DNA of 64,000 nt from Lysobacter_C sp966210725 (lineage in GTDB: Bacteria; Pseudomonadota; Gammaproteobacteria; Xanthomonadales; Xanthomonadaceae). The notes beneath the pieces were generated by a model. The model ran no database searches and was not told where the DNA came from. It was given only the letters and a program-made list of their open reading frames with translations. Shown in pieces: positions 52,910 to 62,367 of the stretch. Positions within the stretch are counted from its first letter, which is position 1; every line of letters begins with the position of its first letter. The DNA lies in NCBI GenBank assembly GCA_966210725.1, contig CBIHLN010000004.1, positions 1 to 64,000 of the forward strand. The letters are read 5' to 3'. Made by a program: the position numbers and the translations under genes.

Positions 52910-53655
52910 CGTGGCGTCTCCGGGGCCTGCGTGACCCAGGCCTTGCCGGCCTCGCGCCGGAGGTTGTCGGCGCGCGCGCGCGCCAGCAGCGCGCCGAGGA
53001 ACCACAGCTTGGTGCCGATGACCATCCACGCCAGCGGCCAGACCATGCTGGCATCCATCGAGGACTCGCCGAACATGCGGATCGTCTGGCCCTGGTGCAG
53101 CGAGTTCCACCACACCACCGAGTAGCGGATCACCGGCAGCAGCACCACGCCGACGATGGCCAGCAGGCCGGCGGCGCGCGCGGCGGCGCGGCGGTCGTCG
53201 ATGGCGCTGTACAGGCCGATCACGCCCAGATACAGGAACAGCAGGATCAGCTCGGTGGTCAGGCGCGGGTCCCAGTCCCACCACGTGCCCCACATCGGCT
53301 TGCCCCAGATCGAGCCAGTGGCCAGCGTGATCAGGGTGAAGCCGGCGCCGATCGGCGCGCAGGCCATCGCCAGGATCTCGCACAGCTTGATCCGCCAGAT
53401 GAGCGCGATGGCGGCGTAGAGCGCCATCAGCGCGAACACGGCCATGCTCATCCACGCGCTGGGCACGTGGATGTAGAGGATGCGGAAGCTGTCGCCCTGC
53501 TGGTAGTCGGCCGGCACCGCGAACAGCGCACCGTACAGGCCCACGGCCATCACGATGAAGCCCAGGCCGTAGCCCCACGGCGCCCAGCGCGCGGCGAAGC
53601 GGTCGAAATAGGGGGGCGATCCGAGTTTGTGGAACCAGCGCAGGAGTGGATTCAT
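52906..53655 (-). CDS. ccmC: haem transporter/chaperone subunit CcmC
   Basis: A 249-aa protein with six helices. It holds the WWD haem motif WGTWWDWDPRLT and conserved His residues (YIHVPSAW and SLHQG). It loads haem onto CcmE. It follows ccmB by 76 bases. Confidence 0.95.
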   Translation of the reverse strand: MNPLLRWFHKLGSPPYFDRFAARWAPWGYGLGFIVMAVGLYGALFAVPADYQQGDSFRILYIHVPSAWMSMAVFALMALYAAIALIWRIKLCEILAMACAPIGAGFTLITLATGSIWGKPMWGTWWDWDPRLTTELILLFLYLGVIGLYSAIDDRRAAARAAGLLAIVGVVLLPVIRYSVVWWNSLHQGQTIRMFGESSMDASMVWPLAWMVIGTKLWFLGALLARARADNLRREAGKAWVTQAPETPR

Positions 53656-53731
53656 TGCTCTTCGCCCGCTCCCGCGCAGTGCAAGGGAGGGATGTGAGGG
53701 GGCTCGTCTGCGGCCGCCAGGGGCCGGGGCA

Positions 53732-54418
53732 TCAGGTCAGCGCGATCCGTATCGCTGCCGCGGCCGCCAGCGGCGCCAGCACCAGCGTCAGCACCAGGCC
53801 TGCCGCGAGCAGCAGCAGCGCACCGGTGGGGTCCAGTCCCTGTGCCGAGGCCGCGATACTGCCCGCCCCGAAGACCAGCACGGGGACGTACAGGGGCAGC
53901 GCCAGCAGGGCGACAAGTATACCGGAGCGCCGCATCCCAACCGTCAGCGCGGCGACCACCGAGCCCAGCAGGCTGAGCAGCGGCGTGCCCAGCGCCAGGC
54001 CCACCAGCAGCAGGCCGAGCTGGTCGCGCGGCAGGTACAGCAGCTCGCCCAGCACGGGCGTGGCCAGCAGCAGGGGCAGCGACGTCGTCGCCCAGTGCAT
54101 GAACGTGCGCACGCCCACAAGCCACGCCAGCGGCACCGGCGCCAGCATCCACTGCTCCAGCGAGCCGTCCTCGGCGTCGCCGCGGAACAGGGTGTCCAGC
54201 GACAGCAGGCCGGCCAGCAGCACGGCCACCCACAGCACCGCGCCGGCCGAGGACGCCAGCGCCTCGCGCTCGCCGCCCAGCGCCAGCGCGAACAGCACCA
54301 CCACCAGCAAGGCGAACAGCGCCGGTTGCAGCGCATCGCCGCGGCGTCGCCACAGCAGCCGGGCGTCGCGCGCCATCAGTGCGCGGGCCGTGGACAGCAG
54401 GGTGGGGGCGGCGCTCAC
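53732..54418 (-). CDS. ccmB: cytochrome c maturation ABC permease CcmB
   Basis: A 228-aa six-helix permease that works with the ATPase CcmA. Family features are RRRGDALQPALFALLVVVLF near the N-terminus, LLSLDTLFRGDAEDGSLEQW and LGELLYLPR. The GTG at 54418 overlaps the ccmA stop by 4 bases. Confidence 0.93.
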   Translation of the reverse strand: MSAAPTLLSTARALMARDARLLWRRRGDALQPALFALLVVVLFALALGGEREALASSAGAVLWVAVLLAGLLSLDTLFRGDAEDGSLEQWMLAPVPLAWLVGVRTFMHWATTSLPLLLATPVLGELLYLPRDQLGLLLVGLALGTPLLSLLGSVVAALTVGMRRSGILVALLALPLYVPVLVFGAGSIAASAQGLDPTGALLLLAAGLVLTLVLAPLAAAAAIRIALT

Positions 54419-55059
54419 GACCGCTTCTCCAGCACCAGCGTGCGCGTGCGCACGGGCGGGGCCGCATAGGCCCCGTGGGTGGTGACCAGCGCCGCGCCAC
54501 CCGCGCGCAGCTGCGCCTGCACCATGCGGTTCACCAGCTCGATGCCGTCCAGGTCGAGATTGGCGTAGGGCTCGTCCAGCAGCCACAGCGGCGCCGGCGA
54601 CAGCCACAGCCGCGCCAGGCCCAGGCGCTTCTTCTGCCCGGCCGACAGCTGGCGCAGCAGTGCATCCTCGTATCCGGCCAGCCCGACCATCGCCAGCGCG
54701 TGTTCCGGCAACTGCGCGCGACGGCGCCCGTGCAGGCCGCACAGGAAGTTGAGGTTCTCCAGCACGCTCAGGTCGGCCTTCAGGCCAGGCAAATGGCCCA
54801 GGTAGGCCATCGCGCGGGCGCGGCGCGCGGGTCGCGCCGGCTCGCCATCGATATCGACCGAGCCATCGTCGGCCCGCAGCAGGCCGATCAGCAGGCGCAG
54901 CAGGGTGGTCTTGCCGGCGCCGTTGTCGCCCTGCACCAGCAGCGCCTCGCCGGCGTCCACCGCGAAATCCAGCGGGCCGAACACGGGCAGGTCGTTGCGC
55001 GAGAACCGCAGGCCCTTGACGTCCAGCAGCGGCGGGGTGGGGTGGTCGGCGTGGGGCAA
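54415..55059 (-). CDS. ccmA: cytochrome c maturation ABC ATPase CcmA
   Basis: A 214-aa ATPase that powers release of haem-loaded CcmE. Walker A GDNGAGKTT, signature LSAGQKKRLGLARL and Walker B LWLLDEPYANLD are present. No ATG or GTG precedes the first conserved strand (LLDVKGLRF); TTG 55059 gives a protein of the usual CcmA length, so I choose it. First gene of the ccmABCDEFGHI operon. Confidence 0.93.
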   Translation of the reverse strand: MPHADHPTPPLLDVKGLRFSRNDLPVFGPLDFAVDAGEALLVQGDNGAGKTTLLRLLIGLLRADDGSVDIDGEPARPARRARAMAYLGHLPGLKADLSVLENLNFLCGLHGRRRAQLPEHALAMVGLAGYEDALLRQLSAGQKKRLGLARLWLSPAPLWLLDEPYANLDLDGIELVNRMVQAQLRAGGAALVTTHGAYAAPPVRTRTLVLEKRS

Positions 55060-55136
55060 CGGGTGCGGCCGGGTGGAAACGGGAGCGGCGATTCTACCGG
55101 CCGACCGGCTCGCTACCGCCGCCGGGATGGGGACGA

Positions 55137-55607
55137 TCAGCCCAGCCAGTCGGTGTGGGGGTCTGTCGTGGCGCCCTCGGGCCGGTGCAGCAACATCCTG
55201 AGTCGCACGGGCTGACCCCGCTCCCACGCCAGGATCCCGGCCTGGCCGAACTCCTGCGCCAGCGTCGAACTGGTGGTGTCGTCCAGTCCCGCCACCAGCC
55301 AGCCCGGCTCGCGCCAGTCGCCGTCCGTCCCCTGCGCCCAGGCGGCCTGCCGCGGAGCGCCGGCGGCATCGAGCTGGCCGACCAGCAACGTGTCGGCGGT
55401 TTCGTTGGCGGTGTCGGAATGGAGCTCGGAGGCGGGGTTCCACGCGGTGATGAAGAGGTAGCGCTCGGCCGGCCAGTACGCCTCCACGTCCGATGCCGAC
55501 TCACCCACGCGCAGCGGCAGGGCATCGCCGTCGATCAGCACGCAGTACTGCGCGGCGGCATAGGCCGCCGCGAGGTCGGCGGCGTCGACGACGGTGAGCG
55601 AGCGCAT
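55137..55607 (-). CDS. DUF3293 domain protein
   Basis: A 156-aa soluble protein of the DUF3293 type: a YCVLIDG strand, RYLFITAWNPAS, then WREPGWLVAGLD and LAQEFGQAGILAWERG. The family is small, has no known function and is frequent in proteobacteria. It lies 78 bases upstream of ccmA on the same strand and is divergent from the aminotransferase. Other roles are possible. Confidence 0.78.
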   Translation of the reverse strand: MRSLTVVDAADLAAAYAAAQYCVLIDGDALPLRVGESASDVEAYWPAERYLFITAWNPASELHSDTANETADTLLVGQLDAAGAPRQAAWAQGTDGDWREPGWLVAGLDDTTSSTLAQEFGQAGILAWERGQPVRLRMLLHRPEGATTDPHTDWLG

Positions 55608-55792
55608 GGGCCGAGTGTCCCGCGTGATGGGTGGAGGTGCAAACGAGGTCTGCGTTAGCCCCCTGAGAAGCAGGGGGAGGGGCAAAAACGGCGGCTGCGA
55701 GGGGGCCGACCTCGGCGGCTTACCGTCATTCGCATGCCGGCTCACGGCGGTTACGTAAACTCGACATCCGTTTGATTCATCGGACTCCGCCC

Positions 55793-56950
55793 ATGCCCGT
55801 GCCCACTCCCCAGACCAAGCTGCCCAACGTCGGCACCACCATCTTCGCCGTGATGTCGCAGTTGGCGACCGACCACGGTGCGGTCAACCTGGGGCAGGGC
55901 TTCCCGGATTTCGACGTACCTGAGCGGCTGGTGCAGGCGCTGGACCGCGCCATGCGCGAGGGCAGGAACCAGTACGCACCCATGACCGGCCTGCCGGTGC
56001 TGCGCCAGGCCATCGCCGCCAAGACCGAGCGCTGCTACGGCTACCGGCCCGACGCGGACACCGAGGTCACCGTGACCTCCGGCGCCAGCGAGGCGATCTT
56101 CGATGCCGTGCACGCCGTGGTGCGGCCGGGCGACGAGGTGATCGTGCTCGACCCCTGCTACGACTGTTACGAGCCGGCGATCGACCTGGCCGGCGGCCGC
56201 GCGGTGCACGTCGCCCTGGACCCGGCGCATTTCCGCCCCGACTGGGAACGCATCCGCGCCGCTGTCACGCCACGCACGCGGATGATCATCACCAACACCC
56301 CGCACAACCCGTCGGGCGCGATGTTCGACGGCGATGACATCGCGCAGCTGGAAGCGCTGCTGCACGACACCGGCATCTACCTGCTGTCGGACGAGGTGTA
56401 CGAGCACATCGTCTTCGACGGCGCCCGCCACGAGTCGGCCCTGCGGCATCCGGCGCTGCGCGAGCGCGCGTTCGTGGTGTCCAGCTTCGGCAAGACCTAC
56501 CACTGCACCGGCTGGAAGGTCGGCTATTGCATCGCGCCGCCGGCGCTGTCGGCGGAGCTGCGCAAGGTCCACCAGTACAACACCTTCTGCACCTTCACCC
56601 CGGCGCAGGCCGCGTTTGCCGAGATGATCGAAGCCGAGCCGGGGCACTACGAAGGGCTCGGCGCGTTCTACCAGGCCAAGCGCGACCGCTTCCACGACCA
56701 GCTTCTGGGCACGCAGCTCAAGCCGCTCGACGTTCCGGGCGGCTACTTCCAGCTGGTCGACTACTCCTCGGTGAGTGACCTGGACGATGCGTCGTTCTGC
56801 CGCTGGCTGACGGTGGAGAAAGGCGTGTGTGCGATTCCGCTGTCGCCGTTCTACGCCGAGCCGCCACGCCGCCAGCACCTGGCGCGGCTGTGCTTCGCCA
56901 AGAATGAGGCGACGCTGGACGCGGCGATCGAGCGCCTCCGCGCGCTGTAA
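55793..56950 (+). CDS. PLP-dependent aminotransferase (methionine/kynurenine type)
   Basis: A 385-aa fold-type I class I/II aminotransferase. The PLP lysine is Lys234 in SSFGKTYHCTGWKVGY. Other family motifs are NLGQGFPDF, NQYAPMTGLPVLRQAI, NTPHNPSGAMF and the PLP-holding LLSDEVYEHIVFDG. The YHCTGWKVGY segment and FCTFTPAQ are close to the YbdL/methionine aminotransferase and kynurenine-oxoglutarate transaminase group. The preferred amino acid is not certain. ATG 55793 is the family start. Confidence 0.85.
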   Translation: MPVPTPQTKLPNVGTTIFAVMSQLATDHGAVNLGQGFPDFDVPERLVQALDRAMREGRNQYAPMTGLPVLRQAIAAKTERCYGYRPDADTEVTVTSGASEAIFDAVHAVVRPGDEVIVLDPCYDCYEPAIDLAGGRAVHVALDPAHFRPDWERIRAAVTPRTRMIITNTPHNPSGAMFDGDDIAQLEALLHDTGIYLLSDEVYEHIVFDGARHESALRHPALRERAFVVSSFGKTYHCTGWKVGYCIAPPALSAELRKVHQYNTFCTFTPAQAAFAEMIEAEPGHYEGLGAFYQAKRDRFHDQLLGTQLKPLDVPGGYFQLVDYSSVSDLDDASFCRWLTVEKGVCAIPLSPFYAEPPRRQHLARLCFAKNEATLDAAIERLRAL

Positions 56951-57051
56951 CGGGCGTGACGTCCTCGCGCTGAACGAAGCGCGCGGGCGATAACCCGGCA
57001 TTCACCGCGGCTTATCGATGCTGACGCGGTTTTCCGCCGCGGAGTATCGCC

Positions 57052-57759
57052 ATGGGCCAGACGGCCGCACGCTCGCTTTCCTTCCTGCACCGTGCCCGTG
57101 TGCTCGGTGCTGCGGCACTGCTGCTCGCGCTGGCGGGTTGTGTCACCGGTCCGGGCGGATATGGCGGCTACCCCGGGCAGGGGTATCCGGATCAGGGCTA
57201 TCCCGACCAGCGCTATCCCGGCAGCTACGGCAGCGAGCGCGTGCTCGGCACCGTGCAGGGCGTGGATACGCGGTATGGCCGCATCCTGTTGAGCGCGGAT
57301 GGCCGCAACGGTTACGGCGGCGGCCAGGTCGAAGTCATGTACGACCGCAATACGCAGCTGGTCTACCAGGGCCGTTCGCTTGCGGTGGAGGGACTTGAGC
57401 GCGGTGACCGCATCAGCGTGGAGGCCGTGCGTTCCGGCAACGGCCTCGTCGCGCGCCGCATCGACGTGGTGCAGAACGTGCGCGACGCGCACGGCGGCGG
57501 CTATTACGGCGGCGAACTGCGCGGCGCGGTGGCCTATGTCGACCCCCGATCGCGCGTGATCGGCCTGACGCGGGGCGGCTACAGCGGGCGCGAGGAGCGC
57601 GTCTATTACGACGAGCGCACCGCCGTGGAGTACCGCGGCCAGTTCTACCGTGCCGACGAGCTGGAGCGCGGCGACGTGCTGCGCGTCCAGGCGCGCCCGC
57701 GCGGCAACGACTGGTGGGCCGAGCGGATCTGGGTGGAGGTCAACGTCCGCGACCGCTGA
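57052..57759 (+). CDS. Gly/Tyr-rich lipoprotein with two DUF5666-like units
   Basis: A 235-aa lipoprotein with lipobox LAGC, then a Gly/Tyr/Pro-rich repeat stretch of GYPxQ units (PGQGYPDQGYPDQRYPG). Two similar beta-domains follow: ERVLGTVQGVDTRYGRILL with LERGDRISVEA, and LRGAVAYVDPRSRVIGL with LERGDVLRVQA. This resembles OB-fold-like DUF5666 repeats. Probably an outer-membrane or cell-surface protein of unknown role. It stands alone between the aminotransferase and uup. Confidence 0.7.
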   Translation: MGQTAARSLSFLHRARVLGAAALLLALAGCVTGPGGYGGYPGQGYPDQGYPDQRYPGSYGSERVLGTVQGVDTRYGRILLSADGRNGYGGGQVEVMYDRNTQLVYQGRSLAVEGLERGDRISVEAVRSGNGLVARRIDVVQNVRDAHGGGYYGGELRGAVAYVDPRSRVIGLTRGGYSGREERVYYDERTAVEYRGQFYRADELERGDVLRVQARPRGNDWWAERIWVEVNVRDR

Positions 57760-57814
57760 ACCGGGACGTGACCCCGGCGCCCGCCGCGGAGGCGCACGCC
57801 GGTAGAATGGCCGG

Positions 57815-59704
57815 ATGCCTTTGATCACCCTCCAGGACGTCGACTACAGCGTCGGCGGCCCGCTGCTGCTCGAAAACGTCCAGCTGTCCATCGAACCGGG
57901 CGAGCGCATTGCGCTCATCGGTCGCAACGGCGCCGGCAAGTCCACCCTGATGAAACTCATCGCCGGCGAGCTGGTGCCGGACGACGGCGAAGTCCGCCGC
58001 GATGGCGCCGTGCGCATTGCGCGCCTGGAGCAGGAGGTTCCGGCCGGCGCGGCCGGCGACGTCTGGGACGTGGTCGCCGGCGGCATGGGCGAGGTCGGCG
58101 CCTGGCTGGCCGAGTACCACCACCTCAGCCACGCCGAGGAGTTCGACGGCGACGCGCTGGCGGCGGTGCAGGGGCGGATCGAGGCGGCAGACGGCTGGAG
58201 CCTCGATCAGCGCGTCGTGGAGACGCTCGAGCGCCTGGGGCTGGACGGCGACGCCGCGTTCTCGGGCCTGTCGGGCGGCATGAAGCGACGCGTGCTGCTG
58301 GCGCGCGCGCTGGTCTCGGCGCCGGACCTGCTGCTGCTGGACGAGCCGACCAACCACTTGGACATCGAGGCGATCGACTGGCTGGAGACCTTCCTGAAAG
58401 GCTGGGCCGGCGCGCTGCTGTTCGTCACCCATGACCGGCGCTTCCTGAAGGCGCTGGCGACGCGCATCGTCGAGATCGACCGCGGCCAGGTCACCAGCTG
58501 GCCGGGCGACTGGGCCAACTACGAACGCCGGCGCGAGGAGCGTCTGAATGCCGAGGCGCAGGAGAACGCGCGCTTCGACAAGCTGTTGGCGCAGGAAGAG
58601 GTGTGGATCCGCCAGGGCATCAAGGCGCGCCGCACCCGCGACGAAGGTCGTGTGCGCCGGCTGAAAGCGATGCGCAACGAACGCGCCGAGCGCCGCGCGC
58701 AGACCGGCAACGTGCGCATGGACTTCGCCCAGGCCGAGTCCTCGGGCAAGAAGGTGGTCGAGGCGCGCGACGTATCGTTCGACTACGGCGGCAAGCCGTT
58801 GCTGCGCGATGTCTCCACCACCATCTTCCGCGGAGACCGCATCGGCCTGATCGGACCCAACGGGAGCGGCAAGACCACGCTGATCAAGGTGCTGCTGGGC
58901 GAACTGGCGCCCACGTCCGGCGAGGTGCGCCTGGGCAGCAACCTGCAGGTGGCGTACTTCGACCAGTACCGCGCGACCCTGCGCGAGGACTGGAACGCGC
59001 TGGAGAACGTGGCCGAGGGCCGCGAGTTCGTCGAGGTCGGTGGCAAGTCCAAGCACGTGATCGGTTACCTGCAGGACTTCCTGTTCACCCCCGAGCGGGC
59101 GCGCGCGCCCATCACCCGGCTGTCGGGCGGCGAACGCAACCGCCTGCTGCTGGCGAAACTGTTCGCTCAGCCGTCCAACCTGCTGGTGATGGACGAACCG
59201 ACCAACGACCTGGACGTCGAGACGCTGGAGTTGCTGGAGGAGATCCTCGGCGAGTACACCGGCACGTTGCTGCTGGTCAGCCATGACCGCGACTTCCTCG
59301 ACAACGTGGTGACCTCCACGCTGGTGATGGAGGGCAACGGCCGGGTCGGCGAATACGTGGGCGGCTACAGCGACTGGCTGCGCCAGCGGCGCGTCGAGTT
59401 CACCGCGCCGGCTTCGACAGCGGCGCCGTCGGCCCCGATGCCTGTCTCGCCGATTGCCGCCGCGGCCACCACCCCGACGACCCCCAAGCGCAAGCTCAGC
59501 TTCAAGGACGCACGCGAGCTCGAGCAGCTGCCGGCGCTGATCGAGGCGCTGGAGGCCCGTATCGCGCAGCTGACCGCGGCCATGGCCGACCCGGCGTTCT
59601 TCCAGCGCGATGCCGCGTTGATCGCCGCCGACAACGCCATGCTGGCCGATACCCAGGCCGAGCTGGACGCGGCCTATGCCCGCTGGGCGGAATTGGACGG
59701 CTGA
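57815..59704 (+). CDS. uup: ABC-F ATPase Uup
   Basis: A 629-aa ABC-F protein with two ATPase domains and no membrane part. Domain 1: Walker A GRNGAGKST, signature LSGGMKRR, Walker B LLLLDEPTNHLD. Domain 2: GPNGSGKTT, LSGGERNR, LLVMDEPTNDLD. The linker and C-terminal coiled coil (LIEALEARIAQLTAAM) match Uup. Uup acts on ribosomes and stalled replication, lowering transposon excision and replication-related deletions in E. coli. It is intact. Confidence 0.92.
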   Translation: MPLITLQDVDYSVGGPLLLENVQLSIEPGERIALIGRNGAGKSTLMKLIAGELVPDDGEVRRDGAVRIARLEQEVPAGAAGDVWDVVAGGMGEVGAWLAEYHHLSHAEEFDGDALAAVQGRIEAADGWSLDQRVVETLERLGLDGDAAFSGLSGGMKRRVLLARALVSAPDLLLLDEPTNHLDIEAIDWLETFLKGWAGALLFVTHDRRFLKALATRIVEIDRGQVTSWPGDWANYERRREERLNAEAQENARFDKLLAQEEVWIRQGIKARRTRDEGRVRRLKAMRNERAERRAQTGNVRMDFAQAESSGKKVVEARDVSFDYGGKPLLRDVSTTIFRGDRIGLIGPNGSGKTTLIKVLLGELAPTSGEVRLGSNLQVAYFDQYRATLREDWNALENVAEGREFVEVGGKSKHVIGYLQDFLFTPERARAPITRLSGGERNRLLLAKLFAQPSNLLVMDEPTNDLDVETLELLEEILGEYTGTLLLVSHDRDFLDNVVTSTLVMEGNGRVGEYVGGYSDWLRQRRVEFTAPASTAAPSAPMPVSPIAAAATTPTTPKRKLSFKDARELEQLPALIEALEARIAQLTAAMADPAFFQRDAALIAADNAMLADTQAELDAAYARWAELDG

Positions 59705-60069
59705 GCCGTGTGATGCGGATTGCCGCGTCGCCCGTCACGCTCAGTCGATTGCTCGCCGCCACGTCCAAGCCGTTATCCCCGCCCCCCCAGTCGTCATTCC
59801 CGCGAAGGCGGGAACCCATGGACGTTGCTCGCCTTTCGAGGGCGAGTCTGGCCCGAGGGTCCAGGGGGCGCGGTGGTTGACACGCGATCTCTACTGCCGC
59901 TCTTGATTGCACCTACTTAATCAAAGTCTGTACGTCCATGGATTCCCGCCTTCGCGGGAATGACGGCAGAGAAAATCGTTGATGGCCGGAGCGGGCCGGC
60001 TGCACGGAGCGCTTGCGGTCCATCGCGTTGGCGGGCCCTAATCGCCGTACCCGACCCTCGGAGCCCGCC
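59705..60069. other. 365-base gap with a facing pair of REP-like elements
   Basis: No gene. It contains the 32-bp inverted pair described separately and about 100 bases of unremarkable DNA on each side. The region just before 60070 should hold the promoter of the SRPBCC gene. Confidence 0.65.
59793..59964. repeat. inverted pair of REP-like palindromes
   Basis: GTCATTCCCGCGAAGGCGGG at 59793-59812, continuing to CCATGGACG at 59824, is repeated in inverse orientation at 59933-59964 with a single mismatch in 32 bases. The inner part, TTCCCGC-GAA-GGCGGGAA, is itself a hairpin. This sequence type is widespread in intergenic DNA of xanthomonads and other proteobacteria. 108 bases separate the two copies. 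Confidence 0.8.
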
Positions 60070-60648
60070 ATGTCCCTCCCGACCCGCCTCCGCGCCAGCA
60101 TGGCGTGCATCGCGCTGGTGGCACTCGCCGTCCCGGCGACCGCCGCCGTCAAGGACCAGTCCGCGGCCGGCTTCACCTTGGAGAACGAAGCCGTCGTCGC
60201 GGTGGATGCCGCCACGGCGTGGGACGCGATCGTCGATGACGTGGACCGCTGGTGGCCGAAGGACCACACGTGGTGGGGCAGCGAGTCGAAGCTGTCGATC
60301 GATGCGCGCGCCGGTGGGTGCTTCTGCGAGATCGACGGCGACCGCCAGGCGCAGCACCTGCAGGTGGTGTACACCGACCCCGGCAAGCTGCTGCGCATGA
60401 CCGGTGGCCTCGGCCCGCTGCAGGGGATGGGCCTGCACGGCGTCCTGGAATTCCGGCTGGAGCCGGTGCAGGGGCCTGACGGCGACGAACGTCGCGACAT
60501 GACCCGCATCGTGCTGCACTACCGCGCCGGCGGCTATGCGCCGGACCACATCGGCGCGTTCGCACCGGTGGTGGACCGGGTGCAGGCGGCCCAACTCAAG
60601 GGCCTCGTGGATCACATCGTGGGCCTGCGCGGATCGGGCGCGCGCTGA
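60070..60648 (+). CDS. secreted SRPBCC (START-like) protein
   Basis: A 192-aa protein with a signal peptide (ACIALVALAVPATAAV) and a SRPBCC/polyketide-cyclase-like domain (FTLENEAVVAVDAATAWDAI, WWPKDHTWWG, GGLGPLQGMGLHGVLEFRL, IVLHYRAGGYAPD). SRPBCC proteins bind hydrophobic ligands; export is less common among them. Function is not predictable. Convergent with the following dehydrogenase gene. Confidence 0.75.
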   Translation: MSLPTRLRASMACIALVALAVPATAAVKDQSAAGFTLENEAVVAVDAATAWDAIVDDVDRWWPKDHTWWGSESKLSIDARAGGCFCEIDGDRQAQHLQVVYTDPGKLLRMTGGLGPLQGMGLHGVLEFRLEPVQGPDGDERRDMTRIVLHYRAGGYAPDHIGAFAPVVDRVQAAQLKGLVDHIVGLRGSGAR

Positions 60649-60667
60649 CATCCAGCCGACGCCGGCC

Positions 60668-61501
60668 TCAGCCCATGAAGCCGCCGCCGTTGACGTGCAG
60701 GAACTGCCCGGTCACGTAGCTGCTGTCCGCGCACGCCAGGTACACGTACGCCGGGCCCAGTTCGCTGGGCTGGCCGGCGCGCTTCATCGGCGTGTTGCGC
60801 CCGAACTCGCGCTGCTCCTTCCTGCTGAAGCTCGAGGCGATCAGCGGCGTCCAGATCGGGCCGGGCGCGACGCCGTTCACCCGGATGCCGCGGTCGACCA
60901 CGTTCTTGGCCAGCGAGTAGGTGAATGTCTCGATGGCGCCCTTGGTCGAGGCGTAGTCGATCAGGTGGTCGCTGCCGCGGAACGAGGTCACCGAGCCGGT
61001 GTTGATGATCGCGCTGCCGCTTTTCATGTGCGCCAGCGCATGGCGCGTCAGGTGGAAGAACGGAAAGACGTTGTTCTCGAACGTGTCGCGCAACTGCGCG
61101 GGCGTGATGTCCTCGAGCGTGTCCTGGGGCACATGGTCGGCCAGGTTGTTCACCAGCACGTCCAGCCGGCCCAGCGTCTTGACCGTGCGCGCCACGGCCG
61201 ACCGGCAGCGGGCTTCGCGCCGTGCGTCGCCACGGATCAACAGGCAGCGGCGGCCCTCGGCCTCGACCATCGCCGCGGTGTCGCGGGCGTCGCCGTCCTC
61301 GCTGAGGTAGAGGATCGCGACATCCGCGCCTTCGCGGGCGAAATGCACGGCCACCGAGCGGCCGATCCCGCTGTCGCCACCGGTGACCAGCGCCACTTTG
61401 CCGTCGAGCTTGTTTGAGCCCCGGTAGTCGTCGCGGATGGTGTCGGGTTGCGGGGTCATCGTGCTCTGGTTGCCGGGCGATGCCTGCTTCCGGGTGGCCA
61501 T
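60668..61501 (-). CDS. NAD(P)-dependent short-chain dehydrogenase
   Basis: A 277-aa SDR of the YghA/YdaD kind. The cofactor motif is VTGGDSGIGRS, the NNLAD-type motif replaces NNAG, and the catalytic YASTK follows the Ser of NTGSVTSF. The C-terminus ends TGQFLHVNGGGFMG. The N-terminal extension (QPDTIRDDYRGSNKLDGK) is typical of the general-stress subgroup. GGAGA lies 7 bases before the ATG. Substrate unknown; an aldehyde or sugar alcohol is likely. Confidence 0.87.
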   Translation of the reverse strand: MATRKQASPGNQSTMTPQPDTIRDDYRGSNKLDGKVALVTGGDSGIGRSVAVHFAREGADVAILYLSEDGDARDTAAMVEAEGRRCLLIRGDARREARCRSAVARTVKTLGRLDVLVNNLADHVPQDTLEDITPAQLRDTFENNVFPFFHLTRHALAHMKSGSAIINTGSVTSFRGSDHLIDYASTKGAIETFTYSLAKNVVDRGIRVNGVAPGPIWTPLIASSFSRKEQREFGRNTPMKRAGQPSELGPAYVYLACADSSYVTGQFLHVNGGGFMG

Positions 61502-61599
61502 GGACGTGTCTCCTGTCGGTGGACGCGACATGGTCTGCAAGGGCGCGTGGCCGGCCGATGAAATGGGCCGCACTGCGGTGGAGCGCCTAGACTTCGCGC

Positions 61600-62196
61600 A
61601 TGCACCAGCCCGACCTGGCCGGCATGCCGCCGGCCCCCGATCCGCGGCGACTCGAACGCCTGTTCTTCGCATTGCTGCCCGATGCGCCCACGGGCGAGGC
61701 GATCGCGCGTGCCGTGGGCGGGCACCTTGCCGGCCGTGTCCCCGGCCGACGCACGCCGCCCGCGCTCTACCACCTGACGTTGAGTTACCTGGGCGAGTTC
61801 GACAGCCCGCCGGCGTCGCTGCTGGATGCCGCATGCCGGGCCGCCGGTGCTGTCCGCGCGCCTGCGTTCGACCTGCCGCTGTCCCGGCTGGGCAGATTCC
61901 GGCAGGGCCGCGGCTGGCTGTGGTGGCTGGGGCCCGATGCCACGCCCCCCGGGCTGCTGGCGTTGTGGCAGGCATTGGACGCCGCGCTGCTGGACGCGCG
62001 CATCCGGCGTCCGCCCGAGACCGCATTCAGGCCGCACGTCACCGTGCTGCGCGGCTGCGACCGGGCGCCGCCCGGGGATGCGTGCGTCGATGTGGCGTGG
62101 CCGGTGCGGGCGTTCGCGCTCGTCTCCAGCCAAGCGGGCGTGTATCGGCCGTTGTGGCGGTGGCCGCTGGATGACGGCGGTCATCCCGACCGCTGA
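61600..62196 (+). CDS. thpR: RNA 2',3'-cyclic phosphodiesterase (2'-5' RNA ligase family)
   Basis: A 198-aa member of the 2H phosphoesterase family. The two HxT/S motifs, YHLTLSYLGEF and PHVTVLRG, form the active site. LFFALLPDAPTGEAI is the typical start. It hydrolyses RNA 2',3'-cyclic phosphates; a ligase activity is also known in vitro. Divergent from the dehydrogenase by about 100 bases. Confidence 0.88.
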   Translation: MHQPDLAGMPPAPDPRRLERLFFALLPDAPTGEAIARAVGGHLAGRVPGRRTPPALYHLTLSYLGEFDSPPASLLDAACRAAGAVRAPAFDLPLSRLGRFRQGRGWLWWLGPDATPPGLLALWQALDAALLDARIRRPPETAFRPHVTVLRGCDRAPPGDACVDVAWPVRAFALVSSQAGVYRPLWRWPLDDGGHPDR

Positions 62197-62367
62197 CGGC
62201 GACGAGGCGTCCCGGTCCACACCCGGCCCCGGCAGGAAACGGTCGGGGCCGCAGGCGTGGTTTCGTGGACGACGTGGGTTGAAGCGCGATACGGCGCGAC
62301 TGCGCAGGTCGCGACTGACGTCGTTCCCGCCGGGGCCTCCCCGCCGTGGCGGGTGGACGGGCTCCAC

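Noticed and set aside
57740..59284. 514-codon open frame on the - strand
   Set aside because: Antisense to uup; repeated Gln/Val/His/Arg content is the complement of the ABC-F gene.
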